Source: Sutcliffiella tianshenii (lineage in GTDB: Bacteria > Bacillota > Bacilli > Bacillales > Bacillaceae_I). Taken from it: a DNA stretch of 64,000 nucleotides. Where the stretch lies: NCBI RefSeq assembly GCF_016908565.1, contig NZ_JAFBED010000003.1, positions 248,001-312,000 on the forward strand, in the 5' to 3' direction. The notes below the pieces were generated by a model. It was not told the origin of the DNA, ran no database searches, and saw only the letters and a list, made by a program, of their open reading frames with translations. The position numbers were made by a program, and so were the translations under genes. Position 1 is the first letter of the stretch; each line of letters begins with the position of its first letter. Shown piece by piece: positions 24,455-34,183 of this stretch.

Positions 24455-25984
24455 ATGTCTGAACAAAATCAATTTGTAAAGTTGCCAAAAGGCCCCGAAC
24501 CATACTGGAGGGAATCCACTTCACTTCCGTCCTTCTCTACATTAAAAGAAGATACAGAGGCGGATGTCTGTATTGTCGGGGCTGGTATAACGGGAATCAC
24601 CACTGCTTATCAGCTTGTACAGGATGGCTATCGTATCGTCTTGCTTGACGCCGGCCAAATTTTAAACGGGACGACCGGGCATACCACTGCAAAAGTGACA
24701 GCTCAGCATGGATTGATCTACGATGAGCTGATTCATCATATCGGACAGGAAAAGGCGAAACTCTACTATGAAGCCAACAATGATGCCCTGCATTACATTC
24801 GAGATCTTGTAAACCAAAAGCATATGGAATGCGACTTCAGCGACCAGGATGCGATGATCTATGCCACTACCGAACAGGAAAACAAGAAAGTCCTGTTGGA
24901 GATGGATGCGTATCATAAGCTTGGTATCACTGCAGATTTGAACGAGAAGGTCCCTTTTTCCATCCCGACCAAAAGTGTGCTGGCAATGAAAAACCAGGCA
25001 CAATACCATCCTCTTCAATACTTGAAGTACCTGGTGGATACTATCATAGAAAAAGGAGGAAGAATCTACGAACATTCGGTTGCTACAGATGTGGAGGAAT
25101 CCCCAGAGCTACGTGTGGTGACAAAGAACGGCTCCAAGATCAAGTGTAAGCATGTGATTGCATGTTCACACTTTCCTTTTTACGATGGAAAAGGCTTTTT
25201 CTTTACACGTATGCATGCCGAGCGTTCCTATGTCGTGGCAGCTAAAACGGATAAGGCATTACAGGGTGGCATGTATCTTAGCGCAGGACAGCCGACGAGG
25301 TCCTTGCGCTCCGTCACGATCAACGGCGATAAGTATCTCCTCATCGGCGGAGATGGACATAAGACCGGACAGGGCCAGGACACTTTGAAACATTATCAGG
25401 CGCTTAAAAGTTTTGGAGAAGAGGTCTTCGGCATAAAAGATATCCCCTATCGCTGGTCCGCACAAGACCTTTATACGCTTGATAAGATCCCGTATATCGG
25501 TCGGATCACATCCGGAAAGTCGAATATATTCATTGCAACCGGATATCGTAAATGGGGGATGACCAATGGTACAGCAGCGGCACTGCTCCTGCAGGACCTT
25601 GTTAACGAAAAAGAGAATAAGTATGAGGATCTTTTTACCCCTTCCCGCTTTGTGGCCGATCCGTCCTTGAAGAAATTTTTTACGACCAATATGGATGTGG
25701 CCAGTCACTTGGTGGAAGGAAAGCTTGACCGTCCAACGAAAACTGCGGATGAACTCGGCTTGGACGAGGGTGGTGTGGTTTCTCTCAATGGCCGCCGTGC
25801 CGGTGTTTACAAGGACGATAAAGGAGAACTTCATTGCGTGGATACGACCTGTACCCATTTGGGCTGTGAGGTGGAGTGGAATCACGGCGACAGAAGCTGG
25901 GATTGCCCTTGTCACGGCTCGAGATTCTCGATTCATGGGGATGTACTTGAAGGTCCTGCCGATAAGCCGCTTGAAAAACTTTAA
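24455..25984 (+). CDS. yhfW: FAD-dependent oxidoreductase with C-terminal Rieske domain (YhfW-like)
   Basis: A 509-aa two-domain redox protein. The N-terminal part (about 1-400) is a glycine/D-amino-acid oxidase-type FAD domain with the dinucleotide motif VCIVGAGITGITTAYQL near residue 31 and a second FAD contact near GYRKWGMTNG. The C-terminal part (about 415-505) is a Rieske [2Fe-2S] domain with CTHLGC and CPCHGS ligands. The substrate is unknown; the combination suggests electrons pass from FAD to the iron-sulfur centre or the reverse. AAGGAGGATATACACG precedes the ATG. It converges with the KinB-like kinase, sharing a terminator. Confidence 0.92.
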   Translation: MSEQNQFVKLPKGPEPYWRESTSLPSFSTLKEDTEADVCIVGAGITGITTAYQLVQDGYRIVLLDAGQILNGTTGHTTAKVTAQHGLIYDELIHHIGQEKAKLYYEANNDALHYIRDLVNQKHMECDFSDQDAMIYATTEQENKKVLLEMDAYHKLGITADLNEKVPFSIPTKSVLAMKNQAQYHPLQYLKYLVDTIIEKGGRIYEHSVATDVEESPELRVVTKNGSKIKCKHVIACSHFPFYDGKGFFFTRMHAERSYVVAAKTDKALQGGMYLSAGQPTRSLRSVTINGDKYLLIGGDGHKTGQGQDTLKHYQALKSFGEEVFGIKDIPYRWSAQDLYTLDKIPYIGRITSGKSNIFIATGYRKWGMTNGTAAALLLQDLVNEKENKYEDLFTPSRFVADPSLKKFFTTNMDVASHLVEGKLDRPTKTADELGLDEGGVVSLNGRRAGVYKDDKGELHCVDTTCTHLGCEVEWNHGDRSWDCPCHGSRFSIHGDVLEGPADKPLEKL

Positions 25985-25989
25985 GGATG

Positions 25990-26031
25990 AAAAATGGTGC
26001 AATCCGGTTATACGGACTGCACCATTTTTTT
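25990..26031. terminator. Bidirectional terminator between yhfW and the kinase gene
   Basis: Stem AAAAATGGTGCA(ATCCG)/(CGGAC)TGCACCATTTTT, T-rich on both strands; it overlaps the last codons of the kinase. Confidence 0.9.
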
Positions 26032-27285
26032 CTCCTTGCTTCTTGTGAAATCTGGAAACACAACCTTGACCTCGGTCCCTTTCCCCAGTTCACTTGCATA
26101 TGACACTTTTCCGTCCATCGTCTCTATGATGCGGAGCGAGACGGTTGTACCGAGTCCGGTTCCCTTATCTTTCGTACTGTAAAATAGAGTCCCGATGCGT
26201 GCGAGCTGTTCCTTCGACATGCCTTTTCCATTATCCTTGACGATGATCACCGTTTCGTCATTGCTGACAAGGAGCTTGATAAATACCCTTCCATCCTGCT
26301 GGGTGGCCTCGATGGCATTTTTTATGATGTTGACGAGCACCTGCTTCAGCTGATTTTTATCGGTTTCCATATAGACATTCTTTTCAAGATAGCTGTCAAG
26401 GGAGACACCGTTCTTGATCGCCAAGGGGTTCAACAGCATCATCACCTCTGAGATCAATCCGGCCAGGTTGACCTGCTCTATCTTTTTGAATTCGGGCTTG
26501 GCGAAGTTCAAATAGTCATTGATGATGGATTCCGCCCTTCCCAATTCGCTGAGGACAAGCGGGATATAAGGATACTTTTGTTCCTCTTTTTGCATAAGCT
26601 GGAGGAATCCCTTTACCACCGTCAAGGGATTTCTGACTTCATGTGCAATGGAGGCTGCGAGCTCTCCGAGGGTGTTCAATTTTTCCGCCCTCATGATCTC
26701 GCGCTTCATTAGATCCCTCTCCAGTATTGCTTCATGCAGCATGGAAGCAAATCCGACCCCGATCACCTGAATCAGACCGAACGGCAGGATATACAGGAGC
26801 AAGTTTGCCCCACCACTGAATTCAGGCTGAGTAAAAAGGAAAGCAAGTAGAATGCTGAGCATCACGATGTCCGGCCATAGTCCGACAAGGACCGATAAGG
26901 TGATCCGTTTCTTTTTCGTTCGAAGCTTATTGAATTTCCTCACCATCAAGAAAGGCACCAAGGCGGACAACAGTGCACTGATATAGCCAAAAAGGAGGGC
27001 ATCCCCGCCCATATAGGTCCTTGTCCCAAGAATTGCACCAAGGACGATGAGCCCAGCCTTTGGACCTCCATACAAGACAGCCAGAACAAGCGGGATATAC
27101 CGCAAGTCCCAGAACAATCCATAATCATAGTGCGCAAAGAGCAGGCAAAGACTTGCCGAAGCCCCTTGAAGCATGCCGATAAAATAAGGAGAACCGCTGA
27201 TTCTTTTATTCTCGGAGACGACATAATAGATTAATACCGGTGCTAAAATGATCAATACATGTAAGAGTAATTTTTCTGCAAGCAT
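26008..27285 (-). CDS. KinB-like sensor histidine kinase (5TM receptor type)
   Basis: A 425-aa membrane kinase. Six hydrophobic segments (about 5-190) form a 5TM-LYT-like sensor region with almost no extracellular loops. HisKA with the phospho-acceptor His in IAHEVRNPLTVV and a HATPase domain with N box, DNGKGMSKEQ and GTGLGTTVSLRI follow. The architecture matches KinB and related sporulation kinases that feed Spo0F. No response regulator gene is adjacent, as is usual for that group. I start at the ATG nine bases after GGAG; an ATG eight codons upstream has no site. An EAL-domain gene is divergent. Confidence 0.88.
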   Translation of the reverse strand: MLAEKLLLHVLIILAPVLIYYVVSENKRISGSPYFIGMLQGASASLCLLFAHYDYGLFWDLRYIPLVLAVLYGGPKAGLIVLGAILGTRTYMGGDALLFGYISALLSALVPFLMVRKFNKLRTKKKRITLSVLVGLWPDIVMLSILLAFLFTQPEFSGGANLLLYILPFGLIQVIGVGFASMLHEAILERDLMKREIMRAEKLNTLGELAASIAHEVRNPLTVVKGFLQLMQKEEQKYPYIPLVLSELGRAESIINDYLNFAKPEFKKIEQVNLAGLISEVMMLLNPLAIKNGVSLDSYLEKNVYMETDKNQLKQVLVNIIKNAIEATQQDGRVFIKLLVSNDETVIIVKDNGKGMSKEQLARIGTLFYSTKDKGTGLGTTVSLRIIETMDGKVSYASELGKGTEVKVVFPDFTRSKEKKMVQSV

Positions 27286-27502
27286 GGGGATGGCTCCATT
27301 CCTAAACATATAAACATAACTTACTAGCTTTTATGTTCGACAGGTTTGGTGAAATTCCTTGTTTATTCTCTAGGTTTCGATAACTTTTCTCCCAAGTCCA
27401 CTGAACAGACCAATAATCCTGCTTTTCGCAATAATATCTCTCTATTTTACAAGATTAATAGTAAAATTATCCTAATAACTATTCTAGGAGGTAATCTACA
27501 CC

Positions 27503-28471
27503 ATGCATTGTATCGATTGCGGGGTACCAAGTCCCATTGAGGAAAGCGGAACATTGATAGTAAAGCAAGCAGGTGAGAATGGGCAGTATCCTTATTCTTC
27601 CTATAAAGAATTGGCCGACCACATATTGATGCTTCAAAAAGAAGGGGCATCTGAACAACCACAAGTGAAAACTGACTCGATGAATGGCTTCATTTCTCTT
27701 TCTGCCTTTGAATTGATGGTGCAAAACCATGAACTTGTCGATCTGATTGCCGGCAATTCCTTTTCCACCCATTTTCAGCCTATCATCGACCTTCAAGACG
27801 AGAACCGAATTTTTGCCTATGAATGCCTGCTGCGTCCTGTAGCAGCCGGGAAACCCATATCCCCTTTCAGGCTCTTTGAATTTGCCAGGGAGACTAATTT
27901 GCATAACTATCTGGATCAAAAAGCTAGGGAACTCTCGATCATATCAAGCAGCAGGCTCGGTGTACCGCCAGAAGTGAAGTTTTTTATAAACTTTCTTCCT
28001 TCCTCCATCTATAACCCGGAGTATTGCCTGCAGCATACCTTCCATATCGTGAATAAACACAAGATTTCTCCCGACCAGCTTGTGTTCGAAGTGGTGGAAT
28101 CGGAAAAGATCTCCGATATCGAGCATCTTGAGTCCATTTTTACAACCTACAAAAAATCGGGGATGCAGGTAGCATTGGATGATGTAGGTGCCGGATACTC
28201 CACTTTGGATGTCCTTCAAAAGCTGCAGCCTGACTTTGTGAAGGTGGATCGATCCTATGTATCGTTCTGCGATACGAACTATGGGAACCAGCTCTTTTTA
28301 AAGAATGTTCTCGAGATATCCAAGAAGCTTGGAATTAAAGTCCTGGCAGAGGGAATTGAAAGGGCGGAGGAATTGGAATTCTGCAGAACGATCGGAATCG
28401 ACTACGCCCAAGGGTATTTTATCGGAAAGCCAAGTGCGGAGCCTGTAGTCCCACAATTGGAAACTGTATAA
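27503..28471 (+). CDS. EAL-domain cyclic-di-GMP phosphodiesterase
   Basis: A 322-aa cytoplasmic protein predicted to hydrolyse cyclic di-GMP. The EAL domain (about 85-318) keeps the key elements: ECLLR (107-111) for the ExLxR motif, INFLP, EVVES, DDVGAGYS, VKVDRSYV, LAEGIE and YAQGYFIGKP, so activity is likely. The first 80 residues hold MHCIDCG, a CxxC pair that might bind metal or act as a redox switch, then a helical linker. AGGAGGTAATCTACACC precedes the ATG. It is monocistronic and divergent from a KinB-like kinase, which could link second-messenger and sporulation signalling by position only. Confidence 0.9.
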   Translation: MHCIDCGVPSPIEESGTLIVKQAGENGQYPYSSYKELADHILMLQKEGASEQPQVKTDSMNGFISLSAFELMVQNHELVDLIAGNSFSTHFQPIIDLQDENRIFAYECLLRPVAAGKPISPFRLFEFARETNLHNYLDQKARELSIISSSRLGVPPEVKFFINFLPSSIYNPEYCLQHTFHIVNKHKISPDQLVFEVVESEKISDIEHLESIFTTYKKSGMQVALDDVGAGYSTLDVLQKLQPDFVKVDRSYVSFCDTNYGNQLFLKNVLEISKKLGIKVLAEGIERAEELEFCRTIGIDYAQGYFIGKPSAEPVVPQLETV

Positions 28472-28473
28472 TC

Positions 28474-28516
28474 AAAAAACGGCAGGCCCTTTTTTTATGA
28501 GGGCCTGCCGTTTTTT
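28474..28516. terminator. Bidirectional terminator between EAL gene and symporter gene
   Basis: Perfect 17-bp stem AAAAAACGGCAGGCCCT/AGGGCCTGCCGTTTTTT with a 9-nt T-rich loop. Confidence 0.95.
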
Positions 28517-28518
28517 CG

Positions 28519-30030
28519 TTAAGATATTCTTTCTTTCTTTTCCTCTTGGTAATCCTCTGTCCAGAATTCAGCATTTTTGATGCCAAGTTTATCTGGGTTA
28601 AAGACCGGATCAAGTCCCTGCTTTTTCTGTTCATCATAATCCTTTAGTACCCTTAAGGCAGGTTTTGCAAGGATCAGGATGGCCACCAGATTCAGCCAGA
28701 CCATGATGCCAAGTCCGATATCACCTAAAGCCCATGCAATCTTGGAGTTATTAACCACACCATAGTATGTGCTTGCCAAGAGAACGACCTTTAACAGGAA
28801 CATCGGTATGGCATTTTTCCGTCCACGTACAAGATAGGCCACATTCGTTTCTGCGATATAATAGTATGCCATGATGGTTGTAAAGGCGAAAAACAATAAG
28901 GCAATCCCAACAAATCCTGCACCGAAACCAGGGATGGCAGATTCAATCGCCGCTTGAGTATAGGCAGGTCCAGCCTCTACATTTGCTCCCAGATTATTCG
29001 CGATAAAGCCACCTTCAGGGTTTTCCACATTGTACATACCCGTGAAAAGGATCATGAATGCAGTAGCAGAACATACAAGCAACGTATCGATATAAACGGA
29101 AAACGCTTGTACGAGTCCTTGCTTTGCCGGATGGGACACCTCTGCCGCCGCTGCAGCGTGAGGTCCTGTCCCTTGACCAGCCTCATTGGAATAGATGCCT
29201 CGTTTTACACCCCAGGCAATAGCCATCCCGATAATCCCGCCGAACGCGGAATCAAATGCAAATGCACTTCTGAAAATCAAACCGAATACTGCAGGAAGTT
29301 CTGTAAAATTGACCGCGATGATATACAGCGAAACAAGTATATACGCAACTGCCATGAACGGTACTACATACTGTGCCACCGTTGCGATACGCTTTACGCC
29401 TCCAAAAATGATAAGCGCAATAACCAAGACCAATCCGATTCCAACATATGTTTTATTGGCACCGAACGCATTGCTCAGTCCATCCCCGATAGCGAAGGCC
29501 TGTACACCTGGCATCAGAAGACTCATCGCTAGAATCGCAGAACCGGCAAAAAGGATTCCATACCATCTCCATCCGATTCCTTTTTCTATGTAGTATGCCG
29601 GGCCGCCCCGGTATTCACCGTCTTGCTTCACTTTATAGATCTGCGCCAATGTTGATTCGATAAAAGCACTCGAAGCCCCGATGAACGCAATCGTCCACAT
29701 CCAGAACACCGCTCCAGGTCCACCCATTGCAATTGCCGTAGCAGTCCCTGCAATATTACCCGTCCCGACACGGCCCGATAATGAGATGGCCAATGCCTGG
29801 AAGGAAGATACCCCGGCGCTTGATTTTTCCCCGGAGAAGATATTCTTGATCATATCCTTGAATAGCCTAACCTGTACCACCCTAGTAAGAATCGTAAATA
29901 AAAGTCCAACACCCAAACAGAATACAATCATCGGTGTGCTCCAGAGAAGCCCTGCCACTCCTTCAACTGCACCTTGGATCTCAACCTTCCACTCTTGCCA
30001 GTTTTCTAAGAAACTGTTAAACCAATCCAA
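28519..30030 (-). CDS. Alanine/glycine:cation symporter (AGCS, AlsT-like)
   Basis: Sodium-coupled uptake of alanine, glycine or a related neutral amino acid. The 503-aa protein has about 11 membrane segments and family motifs GRVGTGNIAGTATAIAMGGP near residue 91, FWMWTIAFIGASSAF and the EAGQGTGPHAAAAAE stretch near 279. The start is TTG with GAGGGGGATGTCAT upstream. The C-terminal 50 residues are charged and cytoplasmic. Which paralogue (AlsT, GlnT, YflA or YrbD) it represents is not decided. It is monocistronic, with a shared terminator downstream and a long AT-rich upstream region. Confidence 0.92.
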   Translation of the reverse strand: MDWFNSFLENWQEWKVEIQGAVEGVAGLLWSTPMIVFCLGVGLLFTILTRVVQVRLFKDMIKNIFSGEKSSAGVSSFQALAISLSGRVGTGNIAGTATAIAMGGPGAVFWMWTIAFIGASSAFIESTLAQIYKVKQDGEYRGGPAYYIEKGIGWRWYGILFAGSAILAMSLLMPGVQAFAIGDGLSNAFGANKTYVGIGLVLVIALIIFGGVKRIATVAQYVVPFMAVAYILVSLYIIAVNFTELPAVFGLIFRSAFAFDSAFGGIIGMAIAWGVKRGIYSNEAGQGTGPHAAAAAEVSHPAKQGLVQAFSVYIDTLLVCSATAFMILFTGMYNVENPEGGFIANNLGANVEAGPAYTQAAIESAIPGFGAGFVGIALLFFAFTTIMAYYYIAETNVAYLVRGRKNAIPMFLLKVVLLASTYYGVVNNSKIAWALGDIGLGIMVWLNLVAILILAKPALRVLKDYDEQKKQGLDPVFNPDKLGIKNAEFWTEDYQEEKKERIS

Positions 30031-30379
30031 ATGACATCCCCCTCACGACATATAATTTTTAGAATTTTCTTTCTATGTTTTTGGATTATAAAGCAAATTG
30101 TACTAATACACAATGCTCAAATCCTCCCAGACTTGTTACCTCTTCACCACCTGTCTCTGGAATTTTTGTTGATTTTTGAATAATCTATTAATTTATTCAT
30201 AGTCCTTTTCCCTTAATTTCGCGAAAATAATCTTAATTTTGAAAATAAATTGTAGTTTTTTGGGTAATTTGAAGTATTTTGTTGAACTCGGATTCGATGT
30301 CGGGACTTTCGTTCTTTTTTCCAGTGTAATACTACAGATTCTAAGAGGGTCTGGAAGCGTACCTAATCTTACATCCTAG
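30031..30379. other. Upstream region of the symporter gene, no gene
   Basis: AT-rich leader and promoter region of the symporter. No riboswitch or T-box is recognisable. A degenerate seventh 21-bp unit may lie at 30359-30379. Confidence 0.6.
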
Positions 30380-30505
30380 TAATCTATCCACTTTTGCAGA
30401 GAATCTATCCACTTTACTAAGTAATCTATCCAAAAGTTTAAACAATTTATCCAAAATTAAATTGAATCTATCCACTCTTACGATTAATCTATCCACTTTA
30501 CAAAA
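30380..30505 (+). repeat. 21-bp repeat array C (six units)
   Basis: Six exact 21-bp units, consensus TAATCTATCCACTTT plus six variable bases. The CTATCC core begins at 30384, 30405, 30426, 30447 (TTATCC), 30468 and 30489. The last unit ends ACTTTACAAAA as in array A. The array lies 70 bp beyond the yheH-like stop. Confidence 0.95.
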
Positions 30506-30527
30506 AATTACATTTCCAGCATACAAA

Positions 30528-30571
30528 AAAAAGCCCAGCACCTCGCCTCCAACCGACGACATACCGGACTT
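30528..30571 (-). terminator. Terminator of the ABC exporter operon
   Basis: On the minus strand AGTCCGGTATGTCGTC pairs with GGCGAGGTGCTGGGCT (15 of 16 pairs counting G-U), followed by eight T. Confidence 0.8.
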
Positions 30572-30575
30572 CTTT

Positions 30576-32381
30576 TCATCCTACTTCCTTCTTCAACTGA
30601 CTTGTGAACAGTTCATAGTAAAAACCTTGCTCACCGAGGAGTTCCTCATGTGAACCTTTTTCAATGATCTCGCCTTCTTTCAGGACGAGGATTTGATCCG
30701 CTTTTTGAATAGTGTTCAGCCTGTGGGCGATGACAAAGCTTGTTCGTCCTTCCATCAAGCGTTGCAGGGCTTCCTGGATCTTCATTTCCGTGATGGTGTC
30801 TATGCTGCTCGTCGCTTCATCGAGCACCAGGATTGTCGGGTTGGCAAGTACCGCCCTTGCAATGGAAAGCAGCTGCTTCTGACCTTGACTGATTCCGCTG
30901 CCGTCCTGCTTCAGTTTAAAGTCATACTGACCAGGAAGCTTTTTAATAAATGAATGGGCATTGGCAAGCTTTGCCGCCTCTTCCACTTCCTCGTCTGTCG
31001 CTGTCAGTTTTCCATAGCGGATATTCTCGCGGATCGTCCCTTCAAAAAGGAAGGAATCCTGCAACACAAACGCCATATGCTTCCGCAGACTCGAGCGCTT
31101 GATCCTATTGATCGGATGGCCATCAAGCAGTATGGTCCCGCTGTCCAGGTCATAAAAGCGCGATATCAAATTGATCACCGTCGTTTTCCCTGCACCGGTT
31201 GGGCCGACAAACGCGATTGTCTCCCCGACGGATGCATGGAAGCTGATATTTTTTATCGTAGTATCATCATCGTCATAGGAGAATGAAGCGTCAATGAACT
31301 CAATTTCCCCTTTGACCGTTTCCAGCTCGATCGCTTCTCTTTCATCACTTGCCTCTTCCTCTTCATCGAGCACGTCGAATACGCGCTCCGCTCCGGCAAC
31401 AGCCGAAAGCAGGGTGTTGAATTGATTGGCAAGATCATTCAACGGTCTTGTAAACTGACGGGAATACTCGGCGAAGATGACGATGACCCCGATGGTGATC
31501 CCCATGCCATTCAATGCCATGATCCCCCCTACACCTGCAATCACGGCAAAGCTCAGGTTGTTCAGCATATTCATCAGTTTCGGGATGAAACCGGAATAGG
31601 TCTGTGCCCAATAGGCGCTCTTTTTCAGGCGTCCGCTCTTCTCGAGAAACTCCGCCATGACCTTATCCTCCTGGGAGAAGGTCTTCACGATGCGCTGACC
31701 GGAAATCGTCTCCTCGATATAGCCATTCAGTTCACCCAAGTTGCGTTGTGTCTGTTTGAAAAGTGGGCCTGTGCGATTTGTGATCCATTTCAACCCAAAG
31801 AACATGACAGGCACGATCACCAACGTAATCAACGTGAGGATCGGACTTAAATAGAGCATGACTGAAACTGTCCCTACCAATGTCAGGATACTCGAAAAGA
31901 TCTGAATCACCGAACTGTTCAAGGTAGAGCTCACATTTTCCATATCATTGGTCACCCTGCTCATGAGCTCCCCATGCTGCCTTTTATCAAAATACGGAAT
32001 CGGCAGCTTGTGCAGATGCTGAAAAAGCTGTGTCCTCATTTTATATACGGTATCCTGTGCGATACCGACCATCCAGTAGTTCTGCAGCCAAGTGGACAGG
32101 GAATAGAAGATATAGATGAACACAAGGCCGATCAGCACATTGATAAGGCCGGAGCTGTCTCTTTCCACGATGTAATTGTCAATGGCCATTCCTACAATGA
32201 AAGGCCCCAATAATCCGAGGGCGGAACTTGCAAGTACCATCAACAGCACCATGGCCAGCAAGCCTTTCCGCTCGCCAAGATACATCCAGACCCGTTTGAT
32301 CGTCCCCTTCCAATCCTTTGCTTTCGGCTTTGGATTGGCCTTATTCTGAACGGCTGCACTACTACTTATACGCTTCGACAT
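30576..32381 (-). CDS. yheH: ABC exporter half-transporter, catalytic partner (YheH/BmrD-like)
   Basis: Second half of a heterodimeric multidrug exporter. The 601-aa protein has six membrane helices (about 40-320) and a nucleotide-binding domain with Walker A GPTGAGKTT, Walker B ILVLDEATSSID with the catalytic Glu, and H-loop IAHRLNTI. Its signature is degenerate (ISQGQ instead of LSGGQ), which fits the asymmetric BmrC/BmrD pair. I start at the ATG after GGAGGTGGCTGAGC; it overlaps the end of the partner gene by 20 bp. The N-terminal 30 residues are basic and cytoplasmic. A terminator follows. Confidence 0.9.
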   Translation of the reverse strand: MSKRISSSAAVQNKANPKPKAKDWKGTIKRVWMYLGERKGLLAMVLLMVLASSALGLLGPFIVGMAIDNYIVERDSSGLINVLIGLVFIYIFYSLSTWLQNYWMVGIAQDTVYKMRTQLFQHLHKLPIPYFDKRQHGELMSRVTNDMENVSSTLNSSVIQIFSSILTLVGTVSVMLYLSPILTLITLVIVPVMFFGLKWITNRTGPLFKQTQRNLGELNGYIEETISGQRIVKTFSQEDKVMAEFLEKSGRLKKSAYWAQTYSGFIPKLMNMLNNLSFAVIAGVGGIMALNGMGITIGVIVIFAEYSRQFTRPLNDLANQFNTLLSAVAGAERVFDVLDEEEEASDEREAIELETVKGEIEFIDASFSYDDDDTTIKNISFHASVGETIAFVGPTGAGKTTVINLISRFYDLDSGTILLDGHPINRIKRSSLRKHMAFVLQDSFLFEGTIRENIRYGKLTATDEEVEEAAKLANAHSFIKKLPGQYDFKLKQDGSGISQGQKQLLSIARAVLANPTILVLDEATSSIDTITEMKIQEALQRLMEGRTSFVIAHRLNTIQKADQILVLKEGEIIEKGSHEELLGEQGFYYELFTSQLKKEVG

Positions 32382-34104
32382 GCTCAGCCACCTCCGCTCC
32401 AAACTGTGATTGATAGATATTCTGATAGAGGGTCGAATGTGCCAGGAGATGATCATGACTGCCTTCTTCAAGAAGCTTTCCATCCTCAAGCAACAGGATC
32501 TTATCTGCTTCCATCGCGGTACTAACCTTTTGCGTGATGATGAAAGTGGTGCATTCATACTTCCGCATGGCCGCCAATAGCTTTCCTTCCGTTTTCAGAT
32601 CAAGTGCACTCGTACTGTCGTCAAGCATCAGGATTTTCGGTTTTCTGATCAAAGCGCGTGCAATCGATAAACGCTGCTTTTGTCCCCCGGAAAGATTCAC
32701 ACCTTTTTGACCGAGCACTGTATCGTATTTATTAGGAAGCCTGTCGATTGTTTCATGTATCTGTGCATCCTTTGCCGCCTGGATGATCTCCTCCATGGAG
32801 GCATCCTCTTTGCCCCATGCAAGATTGTCCTTTACAGAGCCTGAGAAAAGAAGGGCTTCCTGCGGGACATAGCCAATCTGTCCTCGAAGATTTTTCAAAG
32901 GCAGGTCGGTGATATCCTTTCCATCAACTGCTATGACACCCTCGTTGACATCATATAATCGTGGCAGCAGCTGGAACAGGGATGACTTCCCAGCACCGGT
33001 AGCACCCATGATGGCAACGGTCGAGCCCGCATCTGCATCAAACGTGATGTCCTCGAGCACGGGGGTATCCGTATTCGGATAACGGAAATTAACGTTACGG
33101 AAGCTTACCTCGCCCTTCAGCACCGCACCCTTCTCTTCAATTCCCTGCTTGTCGACAAGGTCTACTTCCTCTTCAAATACATCTGCAATTCGGTGTGCCG
33201 ATGCTTTCGCCCTTGCAAATGCCATGATGATAAAGCTAATGATCGATAGGGCCCCTGTAATTCTTGTGGCGTAGTTCACAATCGCCACGACTTCCCCCAC
33301 CTGGATGCTGCCCGTGTTCACTCCTGCACTTCCGAACCAAAGGACTGCAAGGATGCTAAGATTCATGATCAACAGTAGTATCGGCATCGTCATTTCCATC
33401 AATCGCAGCGCCGAAACAGTCTGGTCTTTTAAGTCCTCACTTGCATGGTCAAAGCGCTTGATTTCGTGATTTTTTCGTAAAAATGCCTTGATCAAGCGGA
33501 TTCCCCCAAGATTTTCCCGCATGACATTATTTACGCCATCGAGCTTTTCCTGGACCGCCTTGAACATTGCGCCCCCTCTTTTCATCAGCCACATCAAAAA
33601 GACAAAAAGGATCGGCACCCCCACCACCAAAAACAGGGCGAGCTGAAAGTTGACGATCAGTGCCATGACTACGCCGCCAATGATCAATAACGGTGCACGC
33701 ATCATGATGCGCAAGCTCATGAATACAGTATTTTGCACCTGGGTCACGTCATTGGTCATCCTTGTGATAAGCGACGATGTCGGGAACAGGCTGAAGTTTG
33801 CAAAGGAGAAGGATTGTATTTTCCCATACAAGCCCTTTCTGATATCATAGCCGAAGTTTTGTGAAACATGTGCGGCAAAAAAGGAGTTGATGACCCCGGC
33901 CAGGAAAGCAAGGAATGACATTCCGACCATGATCCCTCCCCACTTCATGACCACTCCAAGGTCCTCCTGCAGTATGCCGTCATCGATGATCTTTGCCATC
34001 AAGAGCGGATGCAGCAGCTCCACGACAAGCTCTGTGAGCATAAGCAGCAACGCTATGCCGACCGCAAGCCTATATGGCTTTAAATAAGAAAAAACTTTCC
34101 CCAT
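32362..34104 (-). CDS. yheI: ABC exporter half-transporter, degenerate-site partner (YheI/BmrC-like)
   Basis: First half of the heterodimer, 580 aa: six membrane helices (about 12-310) and a nucleotide-binding domain with Walker A GATGAGKSS, intact signature LSGGQ and Walker B ILMLDDSTSALD, where Asp stands in place of the catalytic Glu; the H-loop His is replaced by Gln (IITQKVS). Thus this chain gives the intact signature and YheH gives the working Walker B, so only one composite site should hydrolyse ATP, as known for BmrCD. The start has GGGGGATCAAGACAC. No bmrB-like leader peptide is evident upstream; a perfect 18-bp palindrome lies 80 bp before the start. Confidence 0.9.
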   Translation of the reverse strand: MGKVFSYLKPYRLAVGIALLLMLTELVVELLHPLLMAKIIDDGILQEDLGVVMKWGGIMVGMSFLAFLAGVINSFFAAHVSQNFGYDIRKGLYGKIQSFSFANFSLFPTSSLITRMTNDVTQVQNTVFMSLRIMMRAPLLIIGGVVMALIVNFQLALFLVVGVPILFVFLMWLMKRGGAMFKAVQEKLDGVNNVMRENLGGIRLIKAFLRKNHEIKRFDHASEDLKDQTVSALRLMEMTMPILLLIMNLSILAVLWFGSAGVNTGSIQVGEVVAIVNYATRITGALSIISFIIMAFARAKASAHRIADVFEEEVDLVDKQGIEEKGAVLKGEVSFRNVNFRYPNTDTPVLEDITFDADAGSTVAIMGATGAGKSSLFQLLPRLYDVNEGVIAVDGKDITDLPLKNLRGQIGYVPQEALLFSGSVKDNLAWGKEDASMEEIIQAAKDAQIHETIDRLPNKYDTVLGQKGVNLSGGQKQRLSIARALIRKPKILMLDDSTSALDLKTEGKLLAAMRKYECTTFIITQKVSTAMEADKILLLEDGKLLEEGSHDHLLAHSTLYQNIYQSQFGAEVAEHVEAYK

Positions 34105-34183
34105 GTGTCTTGATCCCCCAAACTGTTTGCTATGTTTAGTCTATGTTGAATCTAATGTTTCTATATTATATTCAACTAAATAC

